This document shows positions 1-6,381 of a stretch of 42,126 nucleotides of DNA, piece by piece. Position 1 is the stretch's first letter; every line of letters begins with the position of its first letter. Made by a program: the position numbers and the translations under genes. Under the pieces are notes generated by a model. That model had not been told where the DNA came from, searched no databases, and saw only the letters and a list, made by a program, of their open reading frames with translations. The stretch comes from a virus: positions 1-42,126 of IMG/VR virus record IMGVR_UViG_3300025065_000014; one strand, 5' to 3'.

Positions 1-126
1 TGCCTCTCTACCTATTTTTAGATATCCAGCTATTGCACCTTCTTCTACATCTTGTCCAAAAGGAATTTCTCTTGTCCATTTGTGGTAGCAGTTATAACAA
101 CCAAAGTTTAACTTATATGTTTTCAT
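1..126 (-). CDS. Small zinc-ribbon-like protein, cut by window edge
   Basis: ATG at 124-126 follows a strong ribosome binding site (GGAGAGGGAGTG). The frame stays open to position 1, giving 42 codons with no stop in the window. Residues 10-13 form a CxxC pair (CYNC), followed by HKW, as in one half of a zinc ribbon; a second pair would lie beyond the edge. It follows the methyltransferase at 152-781 and should be in the same transcript. Function unknown. Confidence 0.6.
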   Translation of the reverse strand, partial: MKTYKLNFGCYNCYHKWTREIPFGQDVEEGAIAGYLKIGREA

Positions 127-151
127 CACTCCCTCTCCAATCTTCTCAACA

Positions 152-781
152 TCAAAACAGGCTTTCCATAGTGTTATTTATTCGTTTTTGGGCGATTTCA
201 AAATAGTCCTTATTAATTTCTATGCCGATGAAGTCCAAACCCAATTCCTTGCAAGCTATACCTGTTGTGCCGGAACCCATAAAGGGGTCAAATATTTTTG
301 CTTTTGGAAAACTAAATTTCTTTAATGCCCACCTAAATAGTTGAACTGGTTTTTGTGTTGGGTGAAATTTACCATCTGTTTTATTTATATAAGCATCAGC
401 TCTTGACATATCAAATATATGTAGACCTTTCTCGAAACTTGTCCAAGCCATTTCTCCATCTGTCATATAATTTCGTTGTATTTTATTCCATATCAACCAT
501 TTTCTTTGAGAAGGTAAATTATAATATTGCCCTCCCCAAATAATTTGATTGCAACTTATTCTAAAAATTTCATCTAAATAAATAGTGGATATTTTTTTAT
601 CCCAATTATCCCCATAATGTTTCCATTTTCCTTTATTGCTTGTTCTACCAGATTGAGCTATTTTATCTTGCATTTTATCATAACCTATCCCATAAGGCGG
701 GTCAGTCAATACCAAATCCACACTCTTATCTGGTATCTTCTTCATCTCCTCTAAACAGTCTCCGTGTATTAGTTTAATCAC
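152..781 (-). CDS. DNA adenine/N4-cytosine methyltransferase, beta class (N6_N4_Mtase)
   Basis: A 209-residue SAM-dependent DNA methyltransferase. The catalytic motif IV DPPY is at residues 27-30. The SAM-binding motif I, FDPFMGSGTT, comes late at about 164-173. This order (IV before I) is that of the beta class, which methylates exocyclic amino groups of A or C. At about 210 residues it is short and has little room for a separate target-recognition domain. The start is GTG at 779-781, sharing one base with the upstream TAG and preceded by GGAGGGG. No restriction endonuclease is adjacent, so it is probably an orphan phage enzyme protecting the genome or altering regulation. The target site cannot be read. 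Confidence 0.9.
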   Translation of the reverse strand: MIKLIHGDCLEEMKKIPDKSVDLVLTDPPYGIGYDKMQDKIAQSGRTSNKGKWKHYGDNWDKKISTIYLDEIFRISCNQIIWGGQYYNLPSQRKWLIWNKIQRNYMTDGEMAWTSFEKGLHIFDMSRADAYINKTDGKFHPTQKPVQLFRWALKKFSFPKAKIFDPFMGSGTTGIACKELGLDFIGIEINKDYFEIAQKRINNTMESLF

Positions 782-1143
782 TACCCCTCCTCTACATTAT
801 GCTTCAAAACAAACTCTGCTGTCTTTAATAATAGCTTTTGAACTTCATGGTCATCCCACATCACTCTTATTTGTCCTGTTGCGCCTCTATCTTTATACCA
901 AGTCATTACTATATATCCCTGCTGTATACCTTCTTCTTCAGCTTCTGGGATAGGAACAATACCTATACTCGCACATCTCATATCATCTCTATGCGACCAA
1001 AAATCCTCTGCCATATCTCGTAGTTTGTTTATTGTGGCGCAATTCCAATTATCTTGTGAGTATAACCTACCATCAGGAAAAGCACATTGGGGGTCAGCAC
1101 CTTGCCAATCCTTGCCTCGTTTCTTACATTCTTTACACTTCAT
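781..1143 (-). CDS. Conserved-type phage hypothetical protein with N-terminal CxxC
   Basis: 120 residues; function not recognised. The N-terminus has two close cysteines (CKEC), then GADPQCAF and NWNCATINKLRD, so four cysteines could bind metal. The C-terminal half alternates beta strands and ends in a charged helix. The ATG follows a GGAGAGGGGAT site. It lies between a cytosine and an adenine methyltransferase and is tightly coupled to the downstream one (TAG/GTG overlap). Its last codons contain a copy of the junction sequence also seen at 1158-1171 and 2372-2385. Confidence 0.75.
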   Translation of the reverse strand: MKCKECKKRGKDWQGADPQCAFPDGRLYSQDNWNCATINKLRDMAEDFWSHRDDMRCASIGIVPIPEAEEEGIQQGYIVMTWYKDRGATGQIRVMWDDHEVQKLLLKTAEFVLKHNVEEG

Positions 1144-1165
1144 ATCCCCTCTCCTATGTTATGCT

Positions 1166-1846
1166 TCATTTAAACAAATCCCCTTGTATATCTCTTTGGC
1201 TTTCTTTTAGGATGTGGAGACCGAGATAAGGATTTACACAATTAGCCAAGAGTTTTCTTTTATCTCCAATATCATATTTACCAACATCAAAACCGATATA
1301 GTTCTGTAATTGTTCGACAACATCCTTGCTTTTTCGGCGAGTCGACTCTCTACTATTAGTAATTGTTATTTTCATATCTTTTTTTCTTCCACTTTCCCAA
1401 TCACCAATGAAAAAATTACTCCAAAAATAATGCCTATCTCTTTCAACGCATGAATATAAAGGCTTGTAATATGTAATAACGTTTTCTACACACCATTTAC
1501 CTTTAAAGAAATTCCTCAATAAAATTACTTCTTGCCATAATGCCATATCGGGATAACGCTTCGTTCCCTGCGCCATTAAAAAATTATTGACATTACTATG
1601 TGTCGGACAAGGAGGGCTACTCCATATAAAGTCATACTCGCTAAAGTGTTCAAGTAAGTATTGATGAGCGTCTCCTATAACCATCTTGTCTTTAGGGAAG
1701 AAGTCTTGGTATATGGTGGCTATCTTGGGATTTAGCTCAACTGCTGTGATGTCAACATCAAAACCAAGATTTTCTTTATTCCAATTCTTACGATTACCAC
1801 CAATTCCAGCATAAACATTGCAAATCTTTAAGACTTTATTCCCCAT
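1166..1846 (-). CDS. DNA cytosine-5 methyltransferase (C5-type)
   Basis: 226 residues with the ordered C5-methyltransferase motifs. Motif I, YAGIGGNR, is at 12-19 (SAM binding). Motif IV, PPCP, is at 78-81 with catalytic Cys80. Motif VI, ENV, is at 121-123. A motif X-like LANCVNPYLG lies near the C-terminus. The protein is much shorter than bacterial C5 enzymes (over 300 residues) and has a small recognition region, as in compact phage versions. ATG at 1846 follows GAAGGAAAA and overlaps the end of the HNH gene by 19 bases. The HNH gene with its own promoter sits immediately upstream and may drive it. An N-terminal fragment resembling this family is seen at 2301-2360. Confidence 0.85.
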   Translation of the reverse strand: MGNKVLKICNVYAGIGGNRKNWNKENLGFDVDITAVELNPKIATIYQDFFPKDKMVIGDAHQYLLEHFSEYDFIWSSPPCPTHSNVNNFLMAQGTKRYPDMALWQEVILLRNFFKGKWCVENVITYYKPLYSCVERDRHYFWSNFFIGDWESGRKKDMKITITNSRESTRRKSKDVVEQLQNYIGFDVGKYDIGDKRKLLANCVNPYLGLHILKESQRDIQGDLFK

Positions 1847-2286
1847 TTTTCCTTCTTATGTTTTTGATAATACTTTCGCATATATATTTTCCTATGTTTT
1901 TTATACTTTGGATTTTTACCAAGTTTTTTCCACATAATAAGACTACATCGAATACAACGATTTGAAGGTGTCATTCCTTTGCGTTGATAAAAGTTTTCAA
2001 GAGGCAAAGTAAGACCACAATCTTTGCAAGGTTTCCTTACCCACTCTCTGTTTTTACGAACCCAACCATTATGTAATCTAAAATGGTCTGATTGTGTAAG
2101 CAATTCTAAATTACCAATATCCCAATTACCTTTATCATCATCCTTATGATGAACTTGAAATCCTTTTGGTTTTTTCCCATTATATTTTTCCCATTCAAGA
2201 ATATGCACTTTTCTATCCCTACCTCTTATCCAAACTAAAGCATATCCTTTTTTATCAAAGTAAACTTTTCTATTCTCATATAGCAT
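1828..2286 (-). CDS. HNH endonuclease, homing-type, with zinc-ribbon tail
   Basis: 152 residues from ATG 2284-2286, chosen because GGGAGG lies just upstream; a longer in-frame start exists at 2316 but would place coding sequence across the promoter. The HNH core has VHHKDDDKGN (His46-His47), an Asn-containing helix (IGNLELL) and a final SDHFRLHNG. A zinc-ribbon-like pair, CKDCG and CIRC, follows, then a very basic tail. Free-standing HNH nucleases of this layout in phages are usually homing enzymes. It has its own sigma-70 promoter and lies directly before a methyltransferase gene, with a fragment like that gene's N-terminus on its other side, as an inserted mobile gene would. Confidence 0.85.
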   Translation of the reverse strand: MLYENRKVYFDKKGYALVWIRGRDRKVHILEWEKYNGKKPKGFQVHHKDDDKGNWDIGNLELLTQSDHFRLHNGWVRKNREWVRKPCKDCGLTLPLENFYQRKGMTPSNRCIRCSLIMWKKLGKNPKYKKHRKIYMRKYYQKHKKEKWGIKS

Positions 2287-2300
2287 ACTAACCTCCCTTT

Positions 2301-2360
2301 CTAACAAGTATACCATATAAGTTTAATCTTGTCAACTGCATAGAGATTAAGTATCTTCAT
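2301..2360 (-). pseudogene. Possible N-terminal fragment of a C5 methyltransferase
   Basis: ATG 2358-2360 opens a 19-codon frame that begins MKILNLYA and then diverges. The first eight residues resemble the start of C5 methyltransferases, whose motif I reads (K)xLNxYAGIGG, and match the start region of the neighbouring gene (KICNVYAGIGG). The match stops exactly where the promoter of the HNH gene begins (TTGACA at 2330-2335). The simplest reading is the stub of a methyltransferase gene interrupted or replaced by the HNH cassette. With only eight matching residues, chance is possible. Confidence 0.35.
2307..2335 (-). promoter_or_regulatory. Strong sigma-70 promoter (TTGACA-N17-TATACT)
   Basis: On the minus strand TTGACA (2330-2335) and TATACT (2307-2312) are separated by exactly 17 bases. 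The first box is a perfect -35 and the second matches the -10 consensus at five of six positions. Transcription would start near 2300, giving a leader of about 15 bases with GGGAGG before the HNH ATG at 2286. It probably also serves the methyltransferases downstream. The sequence after the -10 (TATACTTG) is shared with the promoter at 11001-11029. Confidence 0.85.
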
Positions 2361-2419
2361 ATATTCTTTAGGTTATGCTTCATTTGGGCTACTGCTTTAA
2401 GCGTCTTTGGGGGCTTCAT
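2357..2419 (-). CDS. Very small ORF coupled to the Dam-like gene
   Basis: Twenty codons starting at ATG 2417-2419, which overlaps the stop of the preceding methyltransferase as ATGA. It ends in TGA overlapping the next ATG at 2360. The basic peptide (starts MKPPKTLK) contains MKHN, encoded by the 14-bp repeat at 2372-2385. No independent ribosome binding site is visible. It may be a remnant or a translational coupler. Confidence 0.3.
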   Translation of the reverse strand: MKPPKTLKAVAQMKHNLKNI

Positions 2420-3006
2420 ATTACCCATCTATAATGACACCCTTCTTTATCCTTATACCAAAGAATTATAAGACCCACATCAAGGGCATGTTCTATTGTG
2501 TAGGACTTACCTTTGTAGGTTATCTTTGGGGGCATCTGAACCTCCTTTGATCTATATATTACCAACATACTTGGAAAAGGAGCAGGGGTCATACCGCTGA
2601 AGTCTCCTTGCTTAAACTTCTCGCTATCCATATCCCAAAACGTTATCCTTCCTCTTATGAACCTTACTTCTGCTTTGCTATAGATATAATCGTGAAAGTA
2701 ACTTGTATCTGTTCGTGAGGGCATTAAAATAACTACAGATGTGTTTGGCTTTTGGCTCTCTTCATAACATTTCTTAACCCACTTCTTAATCTGCCTTCCA
2801 TATGGAGGATTGACAAAGACTGTTTCGCCACCCCAGTCTTGCACAAGACCGTCTTCAGTTGGTGTGTAGAATTTCTTACACTTGGCACTTGTCGGAGTGG
2901 CACATGGATCGAGAGTAAAGTTAAATTCTTTGTTAAGTTCATCAAAGAATGGTTGAGGAGTACACCATGCGTTGTTATAACTACTAAACATTAACTTGCG
3001 ATCCAT
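2416..3006 (-). CDS. DNA N6-adenine methyltransferase, phage Dam family (PF05869-like)
   Basis: 196 residues. The family signature is plain: CTPQPFFDELNKEF near the N-terminus, LDPCAT at 32-37, GLVQDWGG, catalytic NPPYG at 66-70, then ILMPSRTDTSYFHD and IRGRITFW. Length is typical of this orphan phage methyltransferase family, which transfers a methyl group from SAM to N6 of adenine. ATG 3004-3006 has AAAGAGG upstream. The last 30 residues (PPKITYKGKSYTIEHAL onward) look like a small added segment. It is one of five methyltransferase genes in this genome and has no restriction partner nearby. Confidence 0.93.
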   Translation of the reverse strand: MDRKLMFSSYNNAWCTPQPFFDELNKEFNFTLDPCATPTSAKCKKFYTPTEDGLVQDWGGETVFVNPPYGRQIKKWVKKCYEESQKPNTSVVILMPSRTDTSYFHDYIYSKAEVRFIRGRITFWDMDSEKFKQGDFSGMTPAPFPSMLVIYRSKEVQMPPKITYKGKSYTIEHALDVGLIILWYKDKEGCHYRWVI

Positions 3007-3095
3007 TTAATCCTCTTTAAGTAGAAGCCCCGTTGTCTGATAAGGCGTCCCTTATCTCCGATTATGTCTTTAACTGATAAACAGTTATTGAACAC
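2991..3095 (-). CDS. Putative 34-residue basic protein
   Basis: GTG 3093-3095 is preceded by TAGGAGCCTC, a good ribosome binding site. The frame runs 34 codons (starts MFNNCLSVKDII) and overlaps the start of the Dam-like gene by 16 bases in another frame, consistent with translational coupling. The product is basic and not recognised. Support is limited to spacing and ribosome binding site. Confidence 0.4.
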   Translation of the reverse strand: MFNNCLSVKDIIGDKGRLIRQRGFYLKRIKWIAS

Positions 3096-3102
3096 GAGGC
3101 TC

Positions 3103-3174
3103 CTATACTATGCAGGGGGGTCTTGTATGTTCACAATGAGCTTTAACCGACATTGCCGTAGCTTTAGTCCCCAT
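3103..3174 (-). CDS. Putative 23-residue peptide
   Basis: ATG 3172-3174 follows GGGGAGG at good spacing, and the stop lies next to the ribosome binding site of the next small ORF. The peptide starts MGTKATAMSV and has two cysteines and two histidines (HCEH...C). Function unknown; it may only be a translational relay. Confidence 0.3.
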   Translation of the reverse strand: MGTKATAMSVKAHCEHTRPPCIV

Positions 3175-3203
3175 TGTTTAACCTCCCCTGCGTTATTTGT
3201 TAT

Positions 3204-3314
3204 CTAAAATATTAAGAAAAGTAATAAGAAAAGACTTCCTATAAAAAGGATATAAAATATTGTAACCCCCCTCGACATTTCTTCTGCCCAATTAGTAGCT
3301 TTTTTCTTTTTCAT
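3204..3314 (-). CDS. Putative single-span membrane peptide, 36 residues
   Basis: ATG 3312-3314 opens 36 codons: a lysine-rich N-terminus (MKKKKATNWAEEM), then a continuous hydrophobic segment (ILFIGSLFLLLFLIF) to the stop. A positive start and a C-terminal membrane span would place the N-terminus in the cytoplasm. No strong ribosome binding site is visible. Three small ORFs (this one, 3103-3174 and 2991-3095) fill the 314-base stretch between the two methyltransferase genes; nothing else was seen there. Confidence 0.45.
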   Translation of the reverse strand: MKKKKATNWAEEMSRGVTIFYILFIGSLFLLLFLIF

Positions 3315-3320
3315 AATTTT

Positions 3321-3860
3321 CTAAATCCAATCTATCGTTGGTAATCCAGTATAATTTTTATCCCATATAAACCAAGCATAGGCTATTAAGCCAGAGTTTT
3401 TTCCCATCTTGCCATAAGCATATATCTTTAACCTCTTACGAAATACATATACTTTTCTTAGGCGATTGTTCTCAAATAATCTTTTTCGAGATTGACTTTC
3501 AAGAAATACGAGCTTTAATAACATAGCCACTTTTTTGTTAGCACAAGCTAAAGAATGTTCTACAAACTTCTGAGCATATTTATAAGGTGGATTGGTGATT
3601 ATGTTATCTACCCTTCTATCTTCCAAGAAGAAATTTATGCCTTTTTCCCCATAGACATCTTCATCAGTTCTTATATCAGAAGCCATACAGTTAGGAAAAA
3701 ACTTAGCTATCGCCCCATTACCTGAAGCTGGCTCCCAGATAGTTCCTTCAAATGTTTCTCTTTTCAGAAGCTCTTGCGTGGCATAATTGGGTGTGGGATA
3801 GAAATCAGCAGTTGCCCTATTAATTCCAAATCCCACTATAGATAAATGTTTATCATTCAC
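3321..3860 (-). CDS. DNA adenine methyltransferase-like protein (EPASGNG/NPPY)
   Basis: 179 residues from GTG 3858-3860. This start is chosen over an upstream ATG at 3923 because AAGGGGGATGGA lies just before it, the same sequence that precedes the GTG of the pentapeptide gene, and because it removes an overlap with the previous gene. DFYPTP, motif I EPASGNG (43-49) and catalytic NPPY (90-93) identify a gamma-like amino-methyltransferase acting on N6 of adenine. The C-terminal third (KRLKIYAYGK, AWFIWDK) is typical of phage DNA methyltransferases of this kind. Target site unknown. Confidence 0.85.
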   Translation of the reverse strand: MNDKHLSIVGFGINRATADFYPTPNYATQELLKRETFEGTIWEPASGNGAIAKFFPNCMASDIRTDEDVYGEKGINFFLEDRRVDNIITNPPYKYAQKFVEHSLACANKKVAMLLKLVFLESQSRKRLFENNRLRKVYVFRKRLKIYAYGKMGKNSGLIAYAWFIWDKNYTGLPTIDWI

Positions 3861-3870
3861 TCCATCCCCC

Positions 3871-4149
3871 TTATAGCTTAGATACCTTATTTTGGCAGTC
3901 TGTGATGGCTTGGTTATAGCCACAGTTATATGGTTGCACTGTAGAACGCTTGCCTTTTAAATAAACTACCCAACCTGTTCTCTTCTTCAACCCATCCAAC
4001 TCCTCATTTATAAGAGATTTGATGGCGGATTCTGCTTGGTCTAATACCTTATCAGGCAACCAGCATATTAGTTTCTCGTAGTTAGTCTTGTGTCCTTGAT
4101 ACATCTTTAACAATATCTCCCTTATCTTAACGCTCTTATCGGGTTTCAT
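3871..4149 (-). CDS. Hypothetical protein, 92 residues
   Basis: Not recognised. Mostly helical and basic N-terminal half (REILLKMYQGHKTNYEKLICWLPDKVLDQAESAIKSLI), then GWVVYLKGKRSTVQPYNCGYNQAI, suggesting a small alpha/beta fold. The start ATG overlaps the stop of the RyR-domain gene (ATGA), so the two are translationally coupled. The first five codons (MKPDK) lie in a 14-bp sequence repeated at 4513-4526. Confidence 0.65.
   Translation of the reverse strand: MKPDKSVKIREILLKMYQGHKTNYEKLICWLPDKVLDQAESAIKSLINEELDGLKKRTGWVVYLKGKRSTVQPYNCGYNQAITDCQNKVSKL
4136..4149. repeat. 14-bp junction repeat, copy 1 (also 4513-4526)
   Basis: ttatcgggtttcat occurs here and again at 4513-4526, in both cases with an ATG start on the minus strand. 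The genes that follow are unrelated (92-residue hypothetical and RyR-domain protein), so the repeat belongs to the junction and not to the protein family. Confidence 0.7.
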
Positions 4150-4502
4150 CTCATCCTCTTAGCAATCTTACAGAGCATAAAGAACACCCAATCCTTCTCT
4201 TGTTCTTTCTTACCTAACTTACAATAAGACACCATATCAGGGTGGGTCTTTAGCTTAGTGTCCCTTACCTTCCCATACTTCCACCCCATTTTCTCATATG
4301 CCTTAACCCATCTATCATGGAGTATAACAACAGATTTAGAAGCGTTCTTACCGCATTGTTTAGCGACTGCTCTTATCATATTCTTACGAAACTTTATGTC
4401 CCTATCTTCCCATACTTCAGGATTGATGGGTCTATTAGCTGCTTCATTCTCTACCCTTGCTGCTTCATACACGAACCATGCTCTGCGTTCTGCTAACTTC
4501 AT
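4146..4502 (-). CDS. RyR-domain protein
   Basis: 118 residues from ATG 4500-4502, chosen because GGAGGATAT precedes it. The sequence follows the RyR domain pattern known from ryanodine receptors and from phage and bacterial proteins: ARVENEAANRPINPEVWEDRD near the N-terminus, then LHDRWVKAYEKMGWKYG, HPDMVSY and EKDWVFFML. The domain makes up almost the whole protein. In bacteria RyR domains often accompany nucleotide-signal or sensor proteins; a phage role is not established. It lies between the pentapeptide-repeat gene and a small hypothetical gene in one operon. The domain call is by eye from the HxxW...GWxYG...HP...D pattern. Confidence 0.7.
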   Translation of the reverse strand: MKLAERRAWFVYEAARVENEAANRPINPEVWEDRDIKFRKNMIRAVAKQCGKNASKSVVILHDRWVKAYEKMGWKYGKVRDTKLKTHPDMVSYCKLGKKEQEKDWVFFMLCKIAKRMR

Positions 4503-4512
4503 ATATCCTCCT

Positions 4513-5070
4513 TTATCGGGTTTCATTAATCACCCTTGTTAGTTCGTCTGTTTTTAAATATGTTATCTGACATTTTTTCAAAAATTCGTCATAACCTAAT
4601 TTCTTTAATTTTTTACAAACACTTAGGGCAATTTTGTATTTCCTTATTTCTTCCCAACAAAATCTTTTTACTATGAGTTTTCCTATAAAAGACCATTCTT
4701 TATCTGTAAAATGGTTTGTATCTTGTCGTCTTATTATTTCATAGGCGAAGTCGTGGGAGTTATAATAGTTTTTTGCGCCTCTCAAGTATGCGCCTCCCAA
4801 GTCTGCGCCTCTCAAGTCTGCGCCTCCCAAGTCTGCGCCTCCCAAGTCTGCGCCTCCCAAGTATGCGCCTCCCAAGTCTGCGCCTCCCAAGTCTGCGCCT
4901 CTCAAGTATGCGCCTCCCAAGTCTGCGCCTCTCAAGTCTGCGCCTCCCAAGTATGCGCCTCCCAAGTCTGCGCCTCTATTCTTCTCTAAACAATCTTTAA
5001 TACTTTCATACCTTCCGCAGACTAAAATTTTAGAACTATCCCAACAACTTACTATTTTAATTTCTTTCAC
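4513..5070 (-). CDS. Pentapeptide-repeat protein
   Basis: 185 residues from GTG 5068-5070, preceded by AAGGAGGATGGA. After about 30 N-terminal residues, 13 consecutive A(D/Y)L(G/R)G pentapeptides follow, then an 80-residue basic helical C-terminal domain with no repeats. Pentapeptide repeats fold as a right-handed quadrilateral beta-helix, four repeats per turn, so about three turns here. Known family members such as Qnr and MfpA mimic DNA and bind gyrase; whether this one does is an inference. The repeats are nearly identical at DNA level, which suggests recent slippage or gene conversion, and leave almost no variation at positions that usually differ between coils. Confidence 0.9.
4775..4977. 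repeat. 15-bp tandem repeat array encoding the pentapeptides
   Basis: About 13 head-to-tail copies of a 15-bp unit (on the plus strand cgcctcccaagtctg and close variants: cctctcaag for Arg codons, gtatg for Tyr). The unit length equals five codons and the array is in frame with the minus-strand gene. There are no spacers, so this is not a CRISPR array. Confidence 0.9.
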
Positions 5071-5270
5071 TCCATCCTCCTTAGTTCCTCTTCGGTTATT
5101 TGCAACTCTTCTCTCCACATCTCAATTATCATATCTTCTTTTCCCATTGAATAAGAGTATTTGTTAGTCCATATAAATGAAATACAGTAAATTAATGTTA
5201 TCGCGGCGATTATTATTCTGTATCGCCTTCTAACGCGATCTACAGGGTTATAGTATGGGCCGAGTATCAT
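5067..5270 (-). CDS. Small membrane protein, 67 residues
   Basis: ATG 5268-5270 is chosen because GTGGAG precedes it and it overlaps the upstream stop as ATGA. A basic segment (RVRRRYR) precedes one hydrophobic span ([16 protein letters not shown]), followed by an acidic helical tail ([14 protein letters not shown]). This suggests a single-span inner-membrane protein with a charged C-terminal helix. No family recognised. Confidence 0.65.
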   Translation of the reverse strand: MILGPYYNPVDRVRRRYRIIIAAITLIYCISFIWTNKYSYSMGKEDMIIEMWREELQITEEELRRME

Positions 5271-5635
5271 TTTCTCCACATCTTTTCTAATTCATCTTTA
5301 TTTGTGAAATCAGGGATATATTTATCTACTTGTTTTCTTTTGCAAATTTCCTTTTCTTCTTTAAGCGCCTTTCTTATCTTTGGTGATTTTCTTAGCCACT
5401 TATTGTAGGCGATCTGAAATTTTATCTTTTCAATAAATGTAAACTTTTTTGCCTCCTCTCGGCATTCATACAAACCATAAAAAAATAGACCATTACCTAT
5501 CCAAACTTTTAGAAAATCCCCACGATATTCATTATCATCAGAATTATTATTTTTCCGCCAAAAAACATACTTTCCTAATTCCCACATATCAGAGTTTACT
5601 TCCATATCTCTTATTATCTTATCTATTGCCTTCAT
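5267..5635 (-). CDS. Hypothetical protein, 122 residues
   Basis: Not recognised. Features: an aromatic N-terminal half (DMWELGKYVFWRKNN, VWIGNGLFFYGLYE) and a long lysine-rich helical C-terminal half (KFTFIEKIKFQIAYNKWLRKSPKIRKALKEE). Its ATG overlaps the stop of the NinG-like gene, and its own stop overlaps the next start. The coupling suggests co-expression with the recombination nuclease. Confidence 0.65.
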   Translation of the reverse strand: MKAIDKIIRDMEVNSDMWELGKYVFWRKNNNSDDNEYRGDFLKVWIGNGLFFYGLYECREEAKKFTFIEKIKFQIAYNKWLRKSPKIRKALKEEKEICKRKQVDKYIPDFTNKDELEKMWRK

Positions 5636-6066
5636 CCCTCAACCTCCTTCTTATAATACTCAATCAATTCTTCCAGTTCCCATCTTTTCCAGCTTTTAAG
5701 TATATTCTTTTCTTTATTTAAGTATTCCCATCTTTCGGGGAAAGTTTCTTTAAACCAGGCTTCGGCTTCCAGGGGATTAAGATGCCATTTTTGGATGTGG
5801 CAATGAAAACAAAGGCATTTAACATTTTGGGGATCGTATCTAAGATGATTGCTTATGCTTTTGGGGATCACATGGCTTGGGTGGGCGTTCTGTCCCTTCA
5901 CCGGCTTATGACACCAGCAACATTGCCAGCCATCACGGTTTTTTATGTATTCACCAAAGAGCTTATCTAACTGCTTTTTTAGCTTTGATATAGATTTGGG
6001 CGTTTTAAGGCGATTTAAGGCCTGTCTATTTCTTGCTTCTTTAGCCTGATATTGAGACATTTTCAT
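5632..6066 (-). CDS. ninG: NinG-like recombination nuclease (HNH/zinc fold)
   Basis: 144 residues. The N-terminal helix (EARNRQALNRLKTPKSISKLKKQLDKLFGEYIKNRDG) and a C-terminal zinc/HNH module (CCWCHK, NAHPSHVIPKS, LRYDPQNVKCLCFHCHIQ) follow the order of lambda NinG (Rap), which stimulates phage recombination. The pattern CxxC...H...N...CxxC with RYDPxN is diagnostic of this group. ATG 6064-6066 follows AAGGATATAAG. It comes directly after the helicase block. The symbol is assigned by family resemblance only. Confidence 0.8.
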   Translation of the reverse strand: MKMSQYQAKEARNRQALNRLKTPKSISKLKKQLDKLFGEYIKNRDGWQCCWCHKPVKGQNAHPSHVIPKSISNHLRYDPQNVKCLCFHCHIQKWHLNPLEAEAWFKETFPERWEYLNKEKNILKSWKRWELEELIEYYKKEVEG

Positions 6067-6204
6067 CTTATATCCTTATGTAAATACTACAGTTAAGTCG
6101 CTTACCACCTGTTTTTGGGCTCTTATAGTGTGCTTTAGACCCCCTAAAATCGCTTACAAGGCGTTTAAACGCAAGAAATAGCCCTAATTTCGGCTATCTG
6201 AGAC
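6067..6204 (-). terminator. Intergenic gap with hairpin, palindrome and repeats; weak terminator or origin candidate
   Basis: 138 bases without a supported gene. On the minus strand ATAGCC (6192-6197) and GGCTAT (6178-6183) form a 6-bp stem with an 8-base loop, followed by TTCTT, a weak terminator-like shape. Next comes a perfect 12-bp palindrome, gcgtttaaacgc (6161-6172), then two copies of GTAAGCGA. It is the longest gene-free gap in the replication block. It may hold an operator or replication signal; nothing proves which. Confidence 0.3.
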
Positions 6205-6381
6205 TTACTCGGCATATTTTTTGACTTTCACAGACTTGGCTATCCTTCTTTCGATCCGTTTTAAGGCTCTTCTGAAGTTCTTTAGCTCGGATTGGTTATT
6301 GTGTGTGTATATAATTCTACAATCTCTGGGGATCGGGGCGAATTTCCTGTTTGCATAGTCAAATGCTTCAGATAATCTCAT
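6205..6381 (-). CDS. Hypothetical basic protein, 58 residues
   Basis: ATG 6379-6381 (MRLSEAFDYANRKF) is preferred to an upstream in-frame ATG inside the helicase gene because AAGGCGAAA precedes it. It overlaps the helicase stop by 14 bases. The C-terminal half is very basic (RALKRIERRIAKSVKVKK), so nucleic-acid contact is possible. No family recognised. Confidence 0.65.
   Translation of the reverse strand: MRLSEAFDYANRKFAPIPRDCRIIYTHNNQSELKNFRRALKRIERRIAKSVKVKKYAE

Noticed and set aside
4775-4977. CRISPR-like array
   Set aside because: Units are contiguous, 15 bp and in frame; no unique spacers exist.
4711-4989. Plus-strand frame with CASQV repeats
   Set aside because: It is the antisense reading of the pentapeptide 15-bp array; the minus-strand frame has a start, ribosome binding site and a known fold.
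6161-6172. 12-bp palindrome gcgtttaaacgc as replication origin
   Set aside because: One palindrome plus two short GTAAGCGA copies in AT-rich DNA is too little; no iteron array or AT-rich unwinding region was established.
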